Origin: DASXHY01 sp035552155
Lineage (GTDB): Bacteria; Verrucomicrobiota; Verrucomicrobiia; Limisphaerales; DASXHY01
NCBI GenBank assembly: GCA_035552155.1
Contig: DASZLX010000042.1
Span: 15,207 to 79,206 of the forward strand
Direction of reading: 5' to 3'
Length of the DNA stretch: 64,000 nt
Position 1 is the first letter of the stretch. Every line of letters begins with the position of its first letter. A program made the translations under genes and the position numbers. The notes under the pieces were generated by a model. It ran no database searches. It was not told the DNA's origin and worked only from the letters and a program-made list of their open reading frames with translations. Below are positions 9,047 through 17,577 of this stretch, in pieces.

Positions 9047-12000
9047 TCAAGGCGCGCGAAGACGGAAGAACATATTCGTCGAGGTTACGTTCGGCGCATT
9101 CGAAAACGCGCCGCTTCCATCAAAAACACCCGTCGTGTTGGTGACCCATTGCGCCAGTGGCAGCGCCACGTTTGTGGTGCTTAACAAGGTGTATCCCGTG
9201 TTGGGCGAGCCGCCCGAGCCAGTCATGATCAGATTGCCACCGGACAAAATCGTCCGGCTGAACTGGATCGAATTCGCTGGCGCGCTGGCGGTTCCGAGCA
9301 ATTGGATTTGCCCGTAGCCCGACCAATTGTTGGGTACTGCCGTGAAGGTGATTTTCACGCTCGCGACGTTCTGAGCCAGCGGAGAGGCGGTGGCGGAACT
9401 GACCGTCAAACGGTCGGCCGTGGGCGCGCCCGCATTCGGCGGGCTGTAGCTGTAGGTCGTTTGCGGACTCGTGAGAGTAACAAACGTGCCGGGGTTGGCG
9501 ACGGTGGCGTAGGACACACTGAATCCCAGCGAGTCGCGCCCGTTATCCGTCCAGCCGCCATACACAATGACCTGGTTGAGATTATAACCGGAGGCGGAAG
9601 TCCCGAGGCTGTAAGTGACCGAAGTGCCGGCGCCCGGTCCGGCTGATGCCAGGGTAAGATTGCCCGCGGCATAGCTTCCGGGTGAGCCCGCGGTAAGCAC
9701 GTTGACCCCGCCACTCCCTTCCAGAGCAAACGAACCGCTGCCGACCGCGGTGGGTGATTGGCCGGCGATAAGACTGCCGGAGGCAAGCATCCAGGTGGGA
9801 ATGAAACCCAAACCGGCATATGCGGATTGATAGGCGGGCGCTGCCACGGTTCCATTCACGGGCGCGGGCGCCGCGATCACCGTGAAGGTATTCGTGCTGC
9901 TGCTGTTGGTGCCAAAAGAGTTGTAGGCGACTACGTTGTAATTACCGGAATCGCTCAACTGCAGATTGTTAAGTGTCAGCGCTGAGCCGGTGGCGCCGGA
10001 AATGGGATTTCCACCCACATACCATTGATATTGCAAAGGTCCGCTGCCAAGGAATGCTGCCTGGAAGGTCACGGAACTGCCGACGACGTCCGATCCCGTG
10101 ACGGGCAGAATATCCTTAGCCACTGCCGGCGGCTGGCTCGAGAGAGCGGATGCCGGAGCGCCGAAGAGTTGCAATTCGGAATAACCTTGATAGCCGTTTT
10201 TATCGGTAACATTGAAGTTAAACTCGATGGCATAAACGTTGGTGGCGAGCCATGCTCCTGAACCGGGTGACAAGGTCACGCGCGATTCGTTCGGCACTCC
10301 GCCCACCGCCGGATCCTGCGCCACGCTGTCCAACAGAATAAACGTCGTGGGCGCCGTGACCGTGGAGTAAGAGACCGTGTAATCCTGCGCGTCCCGGCCG
10401 GCATCACCCCAACCGCCGTACGTCACGATGTTGCTGATGTTGTAGCCGCCCGCGGAAGGCGGAAGCGTATAGATCATCACTTGGCCACCGCTGGTGCCGA
10501 GCGTTGCGAGGGTGGTGTTGTCCCCGCTGCCCACGTGGCCAAACTGGCCGTCCGTGAGGATCGGTATCCCGCCGGAATTTTCCCGGTTGAAACCGGTGTT
10601 ATAAGTGCCCGTCGTGGGCCGGGCGCCGGAAAGGAGGCTCCCGGATGTCACGGACCACGTGGGACTGAACGTCGCCGTATTACCGGTTTGAGCCGCCAAT
10701 GCATCAATGACGTTGTTGCCGTCCGCCGCGGGAACCGGGTTCACGACAAAAGAGCTGGCCGGACTTTGCACGGTACCGACGAGGTTCGACGCCTGGAGCA
10801 CATAGCCGGGGCTTTGCGCGGTGTCGGACAACTGCAGATTCGTCAACGTCAGGGTCGTATTGGTGGCGTTAGGAATGGCCACGCCGTCCTTAAGCCATTG
10901 ATACGTCACCGGCGTCGTGCTGCTGAAAGTCGCCGTGATGGAAACCGAGTTGCCCACGACGTCATAGCCGCTGGCCGGAGTGATGCCTCCGGAAACCGGC
11001 AGGGGCTGCGAGGGAACGCCGGCAGCCTGGAATTCCGCATAACCCACGTAGCCGTTTTCCGCGCCGTTGTTTAACGTCGCAAAATTGAATTGCACTGCCA
11101 CCACGCCCCGGGCCAGGACGCCGGCGTTGGTGGAAGTCGCCCCATTGGTCGACGTGATGATGGTGCGGGTCGCCGATTGCGCGCCGGCCAGGCTGATGGT
11201 GCCGTCGGGATTGAAATTCACGTCCGCTATCAGGCTGTCGAAATTCGTCGGATGAGCCTTGGTGGAATAGAAGACCTGGTAACGTTGCTGGTCCCGGCCT
11301 TGGTCACTCCATCCGCCATAAACGGTAATATTGGTAAGGTCCCAACCGTTCGCGGAGGCCGGCAGCGTGTAAACGACGCTCGTGCCGCCTTGCGGTCCGC
11401 CTGTGGCGAGGTCCACACCCGCATTGCCTTCGGGCGGAAGCACACCGATCTGCCCATCCGTCATGAATGAAATGCCGCCCGCGCCTTCCTGGGTGAAATT
11501 GCCGGCCGACGATGTCGGCGTTAATCCCAGCAGCAAATCGCCGTTCGTGGCGAGCGTCCAGGTCGGACTATACTCGGTGCTGCCGCCCAGACCGGACTGG
11601 TTGGCCGGAGAAATGATAGTGCCGTTGACGTCCGGCAGGGGAGCGTTGCTCACGACGAAAAGTCTTTCCGTGCTGGCGGTAATTCCCAGGGCGTTGGAAG
11701 CCTGCAAATAATAGAACGCGTAGTTGGAGAGTTGCAGATTGTTGATGGTCAAAGTTGAATTGGTCGCGTCGGGGATTTCAGTGACGGGGTCTCCATTGAT
11801 GTCCATGGTGAACCATTGGTAACTGATGGGAAGCGTTCCCCCGAATTGCGCGGAAAATGTCACCGAGCTGCCCACGACGTCCGAGCCCAGCGCCGGCACG
11901 GTATCGCTCGTCACCACCGGCTGCGAGTCGTTCGCCACCAGTGCGATGGGTGCGCTCGTGGAGGCTCCGAAATTGTTAGTGACAATCACCTGGTATTGCA

Positions 12001-12823
12001 CCACCAGGCCGGGAGTGAAACTGGAAGTGTCCACCACCACGTTATTGCTATTTCCCCCAACATTGCTCCAGGTGCCGCCGCCGTTTCCATTGTCGGTTTG
12101 CCATTGATAAAAAAATGACGGCGTTCCGGCGGGATTTTCGCTCAGCGTCGCGATCGTTCCCCGGTACACCGAATTCGTGGGAGAGGCCAGGATGGGCAGC
12201 GCAGTCGCCGAAGCCGGCGCGGCAGTCGCATCCAGTTGGACATTGTCGAACAGGATTTGCGCCCCCGTGTCGCCCTCCATGAGAATCGTCAAATCGCCGC
12301 TCGCCTGATAGCCGTTCGTGTAAGAAAAAGTGAACGTGCTGAAAGCACCGGGAGCGACGGAGCCGGAATCAACCGCGGTATTTGCCAGCAACGTGCTGAA
12401 TGGGCTCGTCCCGTTGACCAGCCCGATGAATCCCTGGCCCGTGAGATTGGCCGCGGAATTGCCGACCGCGACGGTCAGGGTATAAACGGTGTTTGGCTGC
12501 AATGCCCCAATATCCTGCCAGAGCCGGGCCGTGTGGCCGTTGATATTGGCGGTGATGTAATTAGTGCCGTCGGCCGGCGCGGGAAGCGTGTCCCCCGCAA
12601 AAAAAGTATTCGTGATGTCCTGGATGAAAACGCCTCCGTTTCCCGACGCGTGCCAGGAGGGGCCGACATCCGGCGCCGCCGTGTTGTCGCCGGCAAAGGT
12701 AATGTTCGTCGTGTTTTCAAAGGAAAAATCCGGAATGGAAACTGGCGCCGCGCTGGCGCTGCCGCAGGCAATGCCAATGCCCATCAAAAACAATAAATGC
12801 CTTTTAATGAAATGAATATTCAT
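9047..12823 (-). CDS. Giant secreted modular protein: Ig-like domains plus three GGW-GRD jelly-roll-like modules
   Basis: About 1,258 residues. The ATG at 12823 gives a clean signal peptide (IKRHLLFLMGIGIACGSASA); an upstream in-frame reading from 12901 lacks one. An N-terminal beta-rich domain (PDFSFENT, LWQDIGALQPNTVYTLTVAV) is followed by Ig-like domains with the pattern NLQLSDSGNYNVVAYNSFGT. Interleaved are three copies of a roughly 200-residue module marked by VYGGWSDQGRDQQRYQVFYS (about 11285-11330), TYGGWGDAGRDAQDYTVSYS (about 10370-10430) and VYGGWTDNGRDSLGFSVSYA (about 9520-9570), each resembling an F5/8-type discoidin or carbohydrate-binding fold. The protein ends in the window's recurring YTLLSTTN ... 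FFRLRAP module. No catalytic motif was recognised; polysaccharide binding or adhesion is likely. Two CACC-N6-GGGG elements lie 100-145 bp upstream. Confidence 0.85.
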   Translation of the reverse strand: MNIHFIKRHLLFLMGIGIACGSASAAPVSIPDFSFENTTNITFAGDNTAAPDVGPSWHASGNGGVFIQDITNTFFAGDTLPAPADGTNYITANINGHTARLWQDIGALQPNTVYTLTVAVGNSAANLTGQGFIGLVNGTSPFSTLLANTAVDSGSVAPGAFSTFTFSYTNGYQASGDLTILMEGDTGAQILFDNVQLDATAAPASATALPILASPTNSVYRGTIATLSENPAGTPSFFYQWQTDNGNGGGTWSNVGGNSNNVVVDTSSFTPGLVVQYQVIVTNNFGASTSAPIALVANDSQPVVTSDTVPALGSDVVGSSVTFSAQFGGTLPISYQWFTMDINGDPVTEIPDATNSTLTINNLQLSNYAFYYLQASNALGITASTERLFVVSNAPLPDVNGTIISPANQSGLGGSTEYSPTWTLATNGDLLLGLTPTSSAGNFTQEGAGGISFMTDGQIGVLPPEGNAGVDLATGGPQGGTSVVYTLPASANGWDLTNITVYGGWSDQGRDQQRYQVFYSTKAHPTNFDSLIADVNFNPDGTISLAGAQSATRTIITSTNGATSTNAGVLARGVVAVQFNFATLNNGAENGYVGYAEFQAAGVPSQPLPVSGGITPASGYDVVGNSVSITATFSSTTPVTYQWLKDGVAIPNATNTTLTLTNLQLSDTAQSPGYVLQASNLVGTVQSPASSFVVNPVPAADGNNVIDALAAQTGNTATFSPTWSVTSGSLLSGARPTTGTYNTGFNRENSGGIPILTDGQFGHVGSGDNTTLATLGTSGGQVMIYTLPPSAGGYNISNIVTYGGWGDAGRDAQDYTVSYSTVTAPTTFILLDSVAQDPAVGGVPNESRVTLSPGSGAWLATNVYAIEFNFNVTDKNGYQGYSELQLFGAPASALSSQPPAVAKDILPVTGSDVVGSSVTFQAAFLGSGPLQYQWYVGGNPISGATGSALTLNNLQLSDSGNYNVVAYNSFGTNSSSTNTFTVIAAPAPVNGTVAAPAYQSAYAGLGFIPTWMLASGSLIAGQSPTAVGSGSFALEGSGGVNVLTAGSPGSYAAGNLTLASAGPGAGTSVTYSLGTSASGYNLNQVIVYGGWTDNGRDSLGFSVSYATVANPGTFVTLTSPQTTYSYSPPNAGAPTADRLTVSSATASPLAQNVASVKITFTAVPNNWSGYGQIQLLGTASAPANSIQFSRTILSGGNLIMTGSGGSPNTGYTLLSTTNVALPLAQWVTNTTGVFDGSGAFSNAPNVTSTNMFFRLRAP

Positions 12824-12923
12824 AGGTGATCCGTCTGAATCAGGTTGGAGGAGTCTTTGGGTGGTGTTGAGAGTCTTTAGGGTTCGAGTAACACAAAACA
12901 CTGTGAGGCGAACTTGCCCAAAC

Positions 12924-12943
12924 GTCTATCCCCAGAGCAGGTG
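12924..12943 (-). promoter_or_regulatory. Candidate operator, CACC-N6-GGGG class (proximal copy)
   Basis: On the minus strand this reads CACCTGCTCTGGGGATAGAC, about 100-120 bp upstream of the start at 12823. Its TAGAC tail recurs at 17346 and 51738. It is one of several similar elements upstream of secreted-protein genes here. Confidence 0.4.
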
Positions 12944-12949
12944 AACAGC

Positions 12950-12967
12950 TCATCCCCCAATTAGGTG
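12950..12967 (-). promoter_or_regulatory. Candidate operator, CACC-N6-GGGG class (distal copy)
   Basis: On the minus strand this reads CACCTAATTGGGGGATGA. It lies 24 bp from the proximal copy in the same orientation, between the rhamnosidase stop (12985) and the secreted-protein start (12823). Tandem placement suits a dimeric LuxR-type regulator. Confidence 0.4.
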
Positions 12968-12984
12968 ATGGTTGCGCGGCGCTG

Positions 12985-15900
12985 CTACTGAGCCATCACG
13001 CGATAGAATTTCTGCGGTGGATTGGTGGTCGCGTTGGTAACGCTGACATCGGATTGCGCGGCCTGAAAATTGGTCTCCACCGTCCATCCGGTAGTCAAAT
13101 TCGTCGTGCTTTGAATCTGATAATTTTGCCCCGGCACCAACCCGGTGGCGTTGATGACAAAACTTCCCGGCGTCGAGGGAGTGCTGGTGATGGCGGGCGG
13201 CGGTACGCTGCTGGACATGCCGAACGCAGCAAGTTCCGTGTAGCCAACTCCGCCATTTTGCTGGTTCGCCGAAAAATTCCACTGCAGATAACGCACGCCC
13301 ACCAGATTTGAAACCGACAATGACGTCACCGTGCCGCCGGTGCCATCCTTCGCCGGATACGGAGACGGATTGTAAGCCACCGTGGCGAGAGGGAAGAAGT
13401 TCGTGCCATCGGCGGAATAACTCACGGAGTAGTTGGCATTTTCGCGGCCATCATCCTCCCACGCGGTGTAAGTATTCAGATTGGTGATGGTGTAACCGGT
13501 GCCGTGGGTTCCGTTGCCTAGATAAAATGTGATGGATCCGCCGCTGATCTCGGAACACAGATTGGTTGCTCCGGGGCCACCAATGTTGCCGTCATGCATT
13601 ACGGTGGACGGCGCGCGGTTTTCATTGGCGAAGGTGAGACTGTTCGAAGCCACCGAGGTGGTCGTGTTGGTAATCAGGTCGCCACCAGGCAGGGGAGGAA
13701 AGGAATCGCTCAACAGGTAAACCGAATCCGTTTCTGCGACCGTCGGTGGAGCAGGGGGCACCGGCAGAACCGATGACCAGGAATAATTTCCCGAGCCAAC
13801 GGCGTAGATGGCGTAATTGTTCGTGAAGCCCGCATAACTCACCCCGGGCGAACCGCCCGCCGGCACGCCACTTTCAAAAACCGTGCTGGCGTTCGTTGCT
13901 GGCACATAAATTTGCGCTGTCGTGTTCGGCGGAACCACGACGGTGAGATGGAACGTGCCATCGGTGTTCGTCCACGCGGTCGAAATCAATCCGTTCACGG
14001 AGTTGTAGCTCGCCGCCGCCCAGTTCAACCCGTTTCCAGGAACCGGTTGGATAAGAATGCTCTTGTAGCCGGGGCTGGCCGCATTGATGCCGCCCACGGC
14101 GCCATACAAATACTGGCCGACGGCGCCGAACGCATAATGATTGAACGAGTTCATGGTGGGAGATTCAAAACCACTCGCCGGCATCCAGCCATCCCACCGC
14201 TCCCACATCGTGGTCGCTCCCAGCGACACCTGGTAAAGCCACGAAGGATAAGTTTGCTGAAGCAAAATGCGGCCGGCGAGATCGTCGTGGCCGGCATTGT
14301 GCAGCGCGGGCAGCAAACGCGGCGTGCCGATGAAGCCGGTCGCGAGGTGATTATCGAATTGCGCAATGCTGTTTGCGAATTGTTGCGACGCTTGAGATTG
14401 CAGTGCCGGCGGGATCAGGTTCAGCGTGAACGCCAGCGCGTAACCGGTTTGGCTGCTGCCGTCTTTAAACGAACCGTCGGGATTAAAAAACGCGGCGAAG
14501 GCCGACACGATGTTGCTGTTCAGCGTGGCATAGGAAACAGCATCGGTGCTGTCGCCAATGGCCGCCGCCATCTCGGACATGGCTTGCGCGTAATACGCAT
14601 AGAACGCCGTATCGATCACCGTTTCCGAAGCGCCGCCGCCGAGATTTAACCAGTCATTATAATCAGCCGGCAAACTGGATATTGTAAAGTTCGCCGCGTG
14701 AGCCGCGAGGAATTGGCCATACTTTTTAAACGCCGCGTAGTGATCGGCGATGACATTTGTGTCGCCGTAGGTCTGATACATCACGTCCGTGCAAATCCAC
14801 GCCGCATCGCCCCACGCCGCTGCGCCGCTGCCGGCGCCCAGGTCGGGGGCGACATTGGGGAATGAGCCATCCGAATGCTGTGAATCTTCGCACAGCGTCA
14901 CCAAATGCCGATGATAGAAGGATTGGACATCGAAATTATATACGGCGGTGGGCATGAAAAATTCCGTGTCGCCGGTCCAGCCCATGCGCTCGTCGCGCTG
15001 GGGACAATCGGTCGGCACTTCCAGATAATTACCTTTTTGACCCCAGATAATATTGCGGTAGAGCTGGTTCACCATCGGGCTGGAACACGCGAAGCTGCCC
15101 GTCAAAGGCATGTCCGAATGCACCACGACACCCGTGACGGAATTCAGCGTGGGAGCCACCGAGAGCCCACGCAGTTCAACATAACGAAAGCCGTGAAAAG
15201 TGAAACGCGGCTGATACGTGATCGTGCCGTTGGTTGCGAAAGTATAAAAATCCGTTGCCGTCGCACCGCGGAGATTTTCTGTGTAAATCGTCCCGTCCGG
15301 ATTCAGCATTTCACCGTGCCGTATGGTGATGCGGTCGCCAACGTGTCCGGTGATGGTCACCTCCGCCCAGCCCGCGATATTCTGGCCGAGATCGAAAGTA
15401 TAAACTCCCGGCGCGGGTTGCGTTAGATTCGTGGCCGCCAGCCTTTCAAAACATCGCGAGGGTTCCGTGACCGCCGCCTGCACCTGAAGCCCGGCGGTGC
15501 CCGGGAACCTCGTGGCGTCACCGAAAAGTGCCTGAATAATAAGCAGGGTGTGTCCGCTTCCGCCGAGATTGACGGTCGCATCTTCGGCGAAGGAATTGGT
15601 TTGAACGACGCCGTCGAGTTGAAAGGTGATTTGCAGTGATTTGACGACGCCGTACGCCGGATCGCCTCCCATGGTGCTATTGTTCGCCACGAAATTGAGC
15701 TGGTTGTTGGATTCCAGCCCTCGCACCAGTGTCGTCACGTTTGAATAGCCCAGTGCGACGGCATTCAAACCGGTGGTGACGGGCGTCCAGCCGGTCGCGT
15801 TGAAATTGGTGGTGTCCCAACCGGGAATTTCCTGGCGCGCGTCGTAACCGGCGCCCAGCAGCAGGTCGCCATACAAAATCGGCCCGTAACTCGCCTGCCA

Positions 15901-17244
15901 CGAATTATCGGTGACCACCGTTTGCGTGCTGCCGTCAGAAAACTGGATCACCAACTGCGCGAGAAATCGCGGCGTGCCACCGTAATTCAGGCGCTGCCCT
16001 TTGTAAGCGAGATCGCTCGCGTACCAGCCGTCGCCAAGAATGGCGCCCATCACATTGGCGCCGGACAGCAACATCGAAGTGACGTCGTAGGTCTGGTAAT
16101 AAACGCGTTTCGTAAAGTCCGACCAGCCGGGGGTCAGCACGTCATTGCCGACCTTCTGGCCGTTGAGATGCAATTCATACGCCCCCAGGGCAGTAACATA
16201 GACCACAGCGCGCGTGACTGTCTGGCTGACATTAAAATTTTTGCGCAAATACGGCGCCGGCACTCGCGCGATGTCGTTCAACGACGGCGTGCCCCACGGC
16301 GTCCCGGTGCTTTCCGCGGTGGTCCAGGAGGAGTCATCGAAATTGGTTTGCGGCCAATTTGCCGCCGCGGTCTGCGCTGCCTTCCAGGTAGTATCCACGG
16401 GATAGTTTGAAACGCTGCCCGAAGCGAACTGCACCACCAGCCTGCCGATGACGCTGGCCGGTTGTGCGTCGCCGTTCGTAGCCTGCAACGCGAGCAAATT
16501 CGTGCCGGCATGCAATCCCGCGGTGACATTGATCTGCGCCGTGGCTTCCCAGCGCACGGCTGAGTTGGTCATTTTTTGGCCGTTCACAAAAACGGCGCAG
16601 ACATCATCAGCATAAAGGGCGAAGATGGCGTTGGTGAAAGACGGGCTCGCCGGCAGCACAATTTTCTTTCGCAACAGGGATTGTTCGATGCCGGCCTGGC
16701 TTTGCCCCGCTGGAAATCGCAGCCAACTCAAACCGGAGGTATTGAACAGCGCGGCATTGGTTGCCTGCGCCGGCGTAAGATTGTAGGCCGCGTCATCGCC
16801 AATCCATTGTGCCGTCCAGTCCGATGGCTGAAGCAAGCCAACGGACCATTGCGCCGGCGCGCTGAAATCGGATACGTCGCCATTGTTATCGTACACCCGC
16901 ACCCGCCAGAAGCATTGCTGGCCGCTCGTCAACGTCTGGCCGGCATAAATAATGCCGATGGTCTGCGCGCTCGTGACCTTGCCGCTATCCCACAAATCCG
17001 CCGCACCGGGCGTGGAGCCGACTTGGATTTCGTACGCCGTTTGCACCCGCCCCCGATAGGCGGGACCGGTTTGGAGGCTTTGCAATTGCCAGGAAAGCCG
17101 CGGAGCAGCGTCGCCGATTCCAAGCGGATTCGTGCGCTCATCGCAACGCAAGTTGAACGGTTGTAACCTGCCCTGTGCTTTTCCTGAAATGGTAAATCCC
17201 GCGGCCAGCAGCGCTGTCAGTGCAATTCTCTTGAATAGGTTCAT
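12985..17244 (-). CDS. Secreted alpha-L-rhamnosidase, GH78, with C-terminal GGW-like module
   Basis: 1,419 residues with a signal peptide (LFKRIALTALLAAGFTISGKAQ). LQPFNLRCDERTNPLGI and PRLSWQLQS are the usual GH78 opening. An Ig-like domain, a beta-sandwich with ADDVCAVFVNGQKM (about 200-290), the rhamnosidase N domain (LYINGQ-type ALGAYELHLNGQKVG, GDGWYASDLAYKG) and the (alpha/alpha)6 catalytic domain follow. The catalytic domain shows VPTDCPQRDERMGWTGD (near 745) and TTMWERWDGW (near 1013), supplying the conserved acidic residues. A roughly 80-residue insert near 500-585 with NSTMGGDPAYGVVKSL is shared with the other rhamnosidase here. After the catalytic domain come a discoidin-like module (TAWEDDGRENANYSVSYS) and a YQIQSTTN ... 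KFYRVMAQ tail. It should release terminal rhamnose from plant glycans or glycosides outside the cytoplasm. Confidence 0.95.
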   Translation of the reverse strand: MNLFKRIALTALLAAGFTISGKAQGRLQPFNLRCDERTNPLGIGDAAPRLSWQLQSLQTGPAYRGRVQTAYEIQVGSTPGAADLWDSGKVTSAQTIGIIYAGQTLTSGQQCFWRVRVYDNNGDVSDFSAPAQWSVGLLQPSDWTAQWIGDDAAYNLTPAQATNAALFNTSGLSWLRFPAGQSQAGIEQSLLRKKIVLPASPSFTNAIFALYADDVCAVFVNGQKMTNSAVRWEATAQINVTAGLHAGTNLLALQATNGDAQPASVIGRLVVQFASGSVSNYPVDTTWKAAQTAAANWPQTNFDDSSWTTAESTGTPWGTPSLNDIARVPAPYLRKNFNVSQTVTRAVVYVTALGAYELHLNGQKVGNDVLTPGWSDFTKRVYYQTYDVTSMLLSGANVMGAILGDGWYASDLAYKGQRLNYGGTPRFLAQLVIQFSDGSTQTVVTDNSWQASYGPILYGDLLLGAGYDARQEIPGWDTTNFNATGWTPVTTGLNAVALGYSNVTTLVRGLESNNQLNFVANNSTMGGDPAYGVVKSLQITFQLDGVVQTNSFAEDATVNLGGSGHTLLIIQALFGDATRFPGTAGLQVQAAVTEPSRCFERLAATNLTQPAPGVYTFDLGQNIAGWAEVTITGHVGDRITIRHGEMLNPDGTIYTENLRGATATDFYTFATNGTITYQPRFTFHGFRYVELRGLSVAPTLNSVTGVVVHSDMPLTGSFACSSPMVNQLYRNIIWGQKGNYLEVPTDCPQRDERMGWTGDTEFFMPTAVYNFDVQSFYHRHLVTLCEDSQHSDGSFPNVAPDLGAGSGAAAWGDAAWICTDVMYQTYGDTNVIADHYAAFKKYGQFLAAHAANFTISSLPADYNDWLNLGGGASETVIDTAFYAYYAQAMSEMAAAIGDSTDAVSYATLNSNIVSAFAAFFNPDGSFKDGSSQTGYALAFTLNLIPPALQSQASQQFANSIAQFDNHLATGFIGTPRLLPALHNAGHDDLAGRILLQQTYPSWLYQVSLGATTMWERWDGWMPASGFESPTMNSFNHYAFGAVGQYLYGAVGGINAASPGYKSILIQPVPGNGLNWAAASYNSVNGLISTAWTNTDGTFHLTVVVPPNTTAQIYVPATNASTVFESGVPAGGSPGVSYAGFTNNYAIYAVGSGNYSWSSVLPVPPAPPTVAETDSVYLLSDSFPPLPGGDLITNTTTSVASNSLTFANENRAPSTVMHDGNIGGPGATNLCSEISGGSITFYLGNGTHGTGYTITNLNTYTAWEDDGRENANYSVSYSADGTNFFPLATVAYNPSPYPAKDGTGGTVTSLSVSNLVGVRYLQWNFSANQQNGGVGYTELAAFGMSSSVPPPAITSTPSTPGSFVINATGLVPGQNYQIQSTTNLTTGWTVETNFQAAQSDVSVTNATTNPPQKFYRVMAQ

Positions 17245-17345
17245 CGTGGATTTTAAACAAGTCGGTGATTGGCAATCGTTAAACCGCTGTTCACGTCGCC
17301 GGGTCGAGCAGTATCTCCCATCAATCTAAACGCCGTCCTTTGGCC

Positions 17346-17369
17346 GTCTATCCCCTAAATCAGTAAGGG
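17346..17369 (-). promoter_or_regulatory. Partial CACC-N6-GGGG-class element with GGGGATAGAC core
   Basis: The minus strand carries GATTTAGGGGATAGAC, which shares the GGGGATAGAC half with the site at 12924. The CACC half is degenerate (TACT). It lies about 100-125 bp upstream of the rhamnosidase start at 17244, matching the spacing of other copies. Confidence 0.3.
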
Positions 17370-17374
17370 CTTAT

Positions 17375-17390
17375 CACCGAAACGGGGGAG
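17375..17390 (+). promoter_or_regulatory. Candidate operator, CACC-N6-GGGG class
   Basis: Reads CACCGAAACGGGGGAG on the plus strand in the divergent rhamnosidase promoter region. It nearly matches the inverted copy at 17468-17485, about 93 bp away. Confidence 0.4.
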
Positions 17391-17467
17391 GCATCTTGCG
17401 GACCTGACATCCAGGCTTGAACTGTTTGAGGTTTGGACCGAATAATCATTCGCAGCCGAAGCGGCAA

Positions 17468-17485
17468 CCCTCCCCAATTTCGGTG
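17468..17485 (-). promoter_or_regulatory. Candidate operator, CACC-N6-GGGG class
   Basis: Reads CACCGAAATTGGGGAGGG on the minus strand, about 93-110 bp before the rhamnosidase start at 17578. Together with 17375-17390 it forms an inverted pair that could let one regulator control both divergent genes. Confidence 0.4.
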
Positions 17486-17577
17486 AGACCGGCTCACCAT
17501 GTTCGGGAGTGGATGCCGCCGGCTGACTCTGACTAGACTGGCGGCAGCGTGCAGGAAAATCAGGCAACAATTTTACT

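Larger units (their letters stand above)
17245..17577. promoter_or_regulatory. Divergent promoter region between two GH78 rhamnosidase genes
   Basis: 333 bp without a gene. It must hold the promoters of both the leftward and the rightward rhamnosidase genes. It contains three elements related to CACC-N6-GGGG, listed separately, each about 90-200 bp from one of the two start codons. No riboswitch-like structure or small gene was recognised. Confidence 0.6.

Noticed and set aside
13912..14649. Plus-strand Arg-rich frames opposite the rhamnosidase
   Set aside because: They are antisense to the catalytic domain with its conserved RDERMGW and WERWDGW motifs.
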